From Thermoplasmata archaeon (GTDB lineage Archaea > Thermoplasmatota > Thermoplasmata > Thermoplasmatales > Thermoplasmataceae): a DNA stretch of 6,293 nt. The translations under genes were made by a program, and so were the position numbers. The notes below the pieces were generated by a model. The model was not told where the DNA came from and ran no database searches. It saw only the letters and a list, made by a program, of their open reading frames with translations. Numbering within the stretch: the stretch's first letter is position 1; each line of letters starts with the position of its first letter. Shown here one piece after another: positions 4,774 through 6,293 of this stretch. The stretch spans positions 1 through 6,293 of the forward strand of contig JAJZZQ010000050.1 in the NCBI GenBank assembly GCA_021797525.1. The letters run 5' to 3'.

Positions 4774-6293
4774 TTAATCTTCCTTTAGAACTTCAGAAAT
4801 ATCGTCATAACGGTTATCTTCTTCTCCCCTGAATGTATTCAATATCTTTCTTGGTGAGAAAGATCTGATAATGGCAATTAACCCTTGTAGTGTTATTTCT
4901 CCCATCGCTACAGAGACTAGAAAATAGAGGATTATTGACACAATTGTGATGGGGATGAGGACCAATATGTCCCGTACATTAATTGTTCGGGAGAGAATGT
5001 ATAGGAATATCCCCTGAACAGCCACGGCAGGGAGCTGCCTCAGAATTGAGATGTTGAAGCCTACGGATTCAATCCTTGAAACTTTATACCTGTACATCAA
5101 TGTTGATGTTATCCCAGTCAGGACAGCAGCAAATGCTGCGCCTGAAGGGCCTACAAGGTAACCTAGCCTTCCAGGGACATGGAGAGGTACCAGCAGGACA
5201 ATAAGGATGATGTTTGAAATCACCACTATAATATCGATTTTGGCAATAGTCTTCAGCATTGATCTGCTGGCGATAGCACTAGAATATGGAGAATTAATGG
5301 CCGAAATGTATGCTCTGATAGCTAGAAATGAAAGTATTGGATAAAATACGAAGTACGTGGCACTGAAAAGATTAAGGACGTAGGCAGATAGTACAATTAT
5401 GGGAACTGCAATTGGAAGTATGAAGAGAGAGATCTTCCTCTCAAATTCAAATATGTTCTCGTTGTGAATGTCCTTTGAGAAATTCTTCATCCGCACCAGC
5501 AGCGGTAGAAAGAACGCACTCATCGAAGCGCTGAGGGAGGTTATTATCACAGAAATAGTCTGGCCTGTGTAAAATGCACCTGTTGGGATAGCACCCCAGA
5601 AAAACTGTATAATAACTTTATCTATGTTGCCATTGAATGTAGACACAGTAGTAACCAGCATAAGTGGAAGGGCAAGAAACGTGTAGGATCGTATCATTCT
5701 CCTGGTAGGACGCTTTATTTCCCATGGACGGCCAAGTGAATAACTGACAATGAAATAAACTGTGTAAGACAGGCTGTATGTTGATGCCAGAGCTATTGCC
5801 GCATACTCTGTTATAAGAGAAGAAAGGTGAAAGTGCAGAATTACTGCAAGAATGATGAATACGGAATTCCTCAGGATAGCCTCAATCATAGGTGGAATTG
5901 CAAACCTGACGGATTTCAGCTTTGCATTAAAGTATGTTCTCGAGAATGATGAAAATGAATTGAAGAAGTAATAGGGAATAAGAGCAAGGGCAACATAATA
6001 CTCTATTGGCGACTCAAAGCCCCTGTGCAGTACGTCAACCCATACCACAAGCGTTCCCACAACGAGAGCAATGAATAGGAACCCAAGGACGAGCTTGATG
6101 AAAAGAAACGTGCCATTGCACAGCCCAATGTCTTCACCCTCGGAAACTTTTATTGAGTGTGCTGTGGAATAACCAAGATCTCCAAATATGGAAAGTATTC
6201 CTACAAATCCTATTCCGAATGAGACAAATCCCCAGTCTGTAGGCCCTATATATCGTATAACGAAGAGCAACCCCACGTAACCGATCAGAGCAC
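4774..6293 (-). CDS. Wzx/MATE-like polysaccharide flippase, N-terminus beyond window
   Basis: The 505 complete codons seen encode a very hydrophobic protein with about a dozen membrane helices, matching the polysaccharide-biosynthesis transporter branch of the MOP (MATE-like) superfamily. The opening is typical of the family: a helix, then RYIGPTDWGFVSFG, and a following GDLGYSTAHS stretch. Such proteins move lipid-linked sugars across the cytoplasmic membrane. The reading frame continues in frame to the right edge (A-L-I-G-Y before an internal GTG at 6276), so that GTG is not the true start; perhaps one short N-terminal stretch is missing. The protein ends in a hydrophilic tail of about 25 residues (RGEEDNRYDDISEVLKED). 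Its partner is probably the glycosyltransferase 142 nt downstream; the lipid-linked substrate is unknown. An ordinary multidrug MATE transporter is less likely given this context and the family-like N-terminus. Confidence -1.
   Translation of the reverse strand, partial: ALIGYVGLLFVIRYIGPTDWGFVSFGIGFVGILSIFGDLGYSTAHSIKVSEGEDIGLCNGTFLFIKLVLGFLFIALVVGTLVVWVDVLHRGFESPIEYYVALALIPYYFFNSFSSFSRTYFNAKLKSVRFAIPPMIEAILRNSVFIILAVILHFHLSSLITEYAAIALASTYSLSYTVYFIVSYSLGRPWEIKRPTRRMIRSYTFLALPLMLVTTVSTFNGNIDKVIIQFFWGAIPTGAFYTGQTISVIITSLSASMSAFFLPLLVRMKNFSKDIHNENIFEFERKISLFILPIAVPIIVLSAYVLNLFSATYFVFYPILSFLAIRAYISAINSPYSSAIASRSMLKTIAKIDIIVVISNIILIVLLVPLHVPGRLGYLVGPSGAAFAAVLTGITSTLMYRYKVSRIESVGFNISILRQLPAVAVQGIFLYILSRTINVRDILVLIPITIVSIILYFLVSVAMGEITLQGLIAIIRSFSPRKILNTFRGEEDNRYDDISEVLKED

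Noticed and set aside
4774..6276. GTG at 6276 as the true start of the flippase
   Set aside because: The frame continues upstream with hydrophobic residues typical of the first helix to the window edge, so the gene is simply cut off.
3126..6293. Glycosyltransferase and flippase as one tightly coupled operon
   Set aside because: The 142-nt gap with a T-tract and a possible separate promoter argues against simple cotranscription, although partial read-through is possible.

Overview
The window looks like chromosomal DNA of a euryarchaeon, most likely from the Thermoplasmatales or a close relative. The reasons are AT-rich DNA with frequent AGG/AGA arginine and ATA isoleucine codons, archaeal TATA boxes lying about 22-27 nt upstream of start codons (leaderless-type promoters), an Lrp/AsnC-like regulator, and archaeal-style surface, PH-like and zinc-ribbon proteins. 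The order-level placement is inference from style; no rRNA or other marker gene is present.

Layout. Positions 1-834 (minus) hold the N-terminal part of a secreted or surface beta-propeller protein of the YncE/NHL type, cut by the left edge. Positions 835-1173 are AT-rich and hold no convincing gene, but contain its promoter, small dyads, a copy of a 17-nt repeat and a probable terminator. Positions 1174-1371 (minus) encode a 65-residue protein with two membrane helices. It is divergent from 1482-2396 (plus), a 304-residue regulator that reads as two Lrp-like units (helix-turn-helix plus ligand-type domain) in tandem. The 110-nt gap between the two starts carries a TATA box for each gene and two short perfect palindromes, one over a TATA box and one over the regulator's start codon. 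Convergent with the regulator is 2417-3058 (minus), a soluble protein with an N-terminal PH/GRAM-like domain and a C-terminal four-cysteine zinc ribbon.

The right half is a cell-surface glycan module on the minus strand. It comprises a processive-type family 2 glycosyltransferase with membrane helices (3126-4631) and, upstream of it, a Wzx/MATE-like polysaccharide or lipid-linked-oligosaccharide flippase (4774 to beyond 6293, N-terminus off the window). Together they suggest synthesis and export of a glycolipid, lipoglycan or protein-linked glycan. A T-tract after the flippase suggests the two genes are at least partly separate transcripts.

No mobile element, CRISPR array, tRNA or rRNA was recognised. 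The points most worth a second look are the divergent regulator/small-membrane-protein pair with its palindromes, the tandem Lrp architecture, the 17-nt dyad-containing repeat shared by two intergenic regions, two apparently leaderless TTG starts, and the QxxRV variant in the glycosyltransferase.
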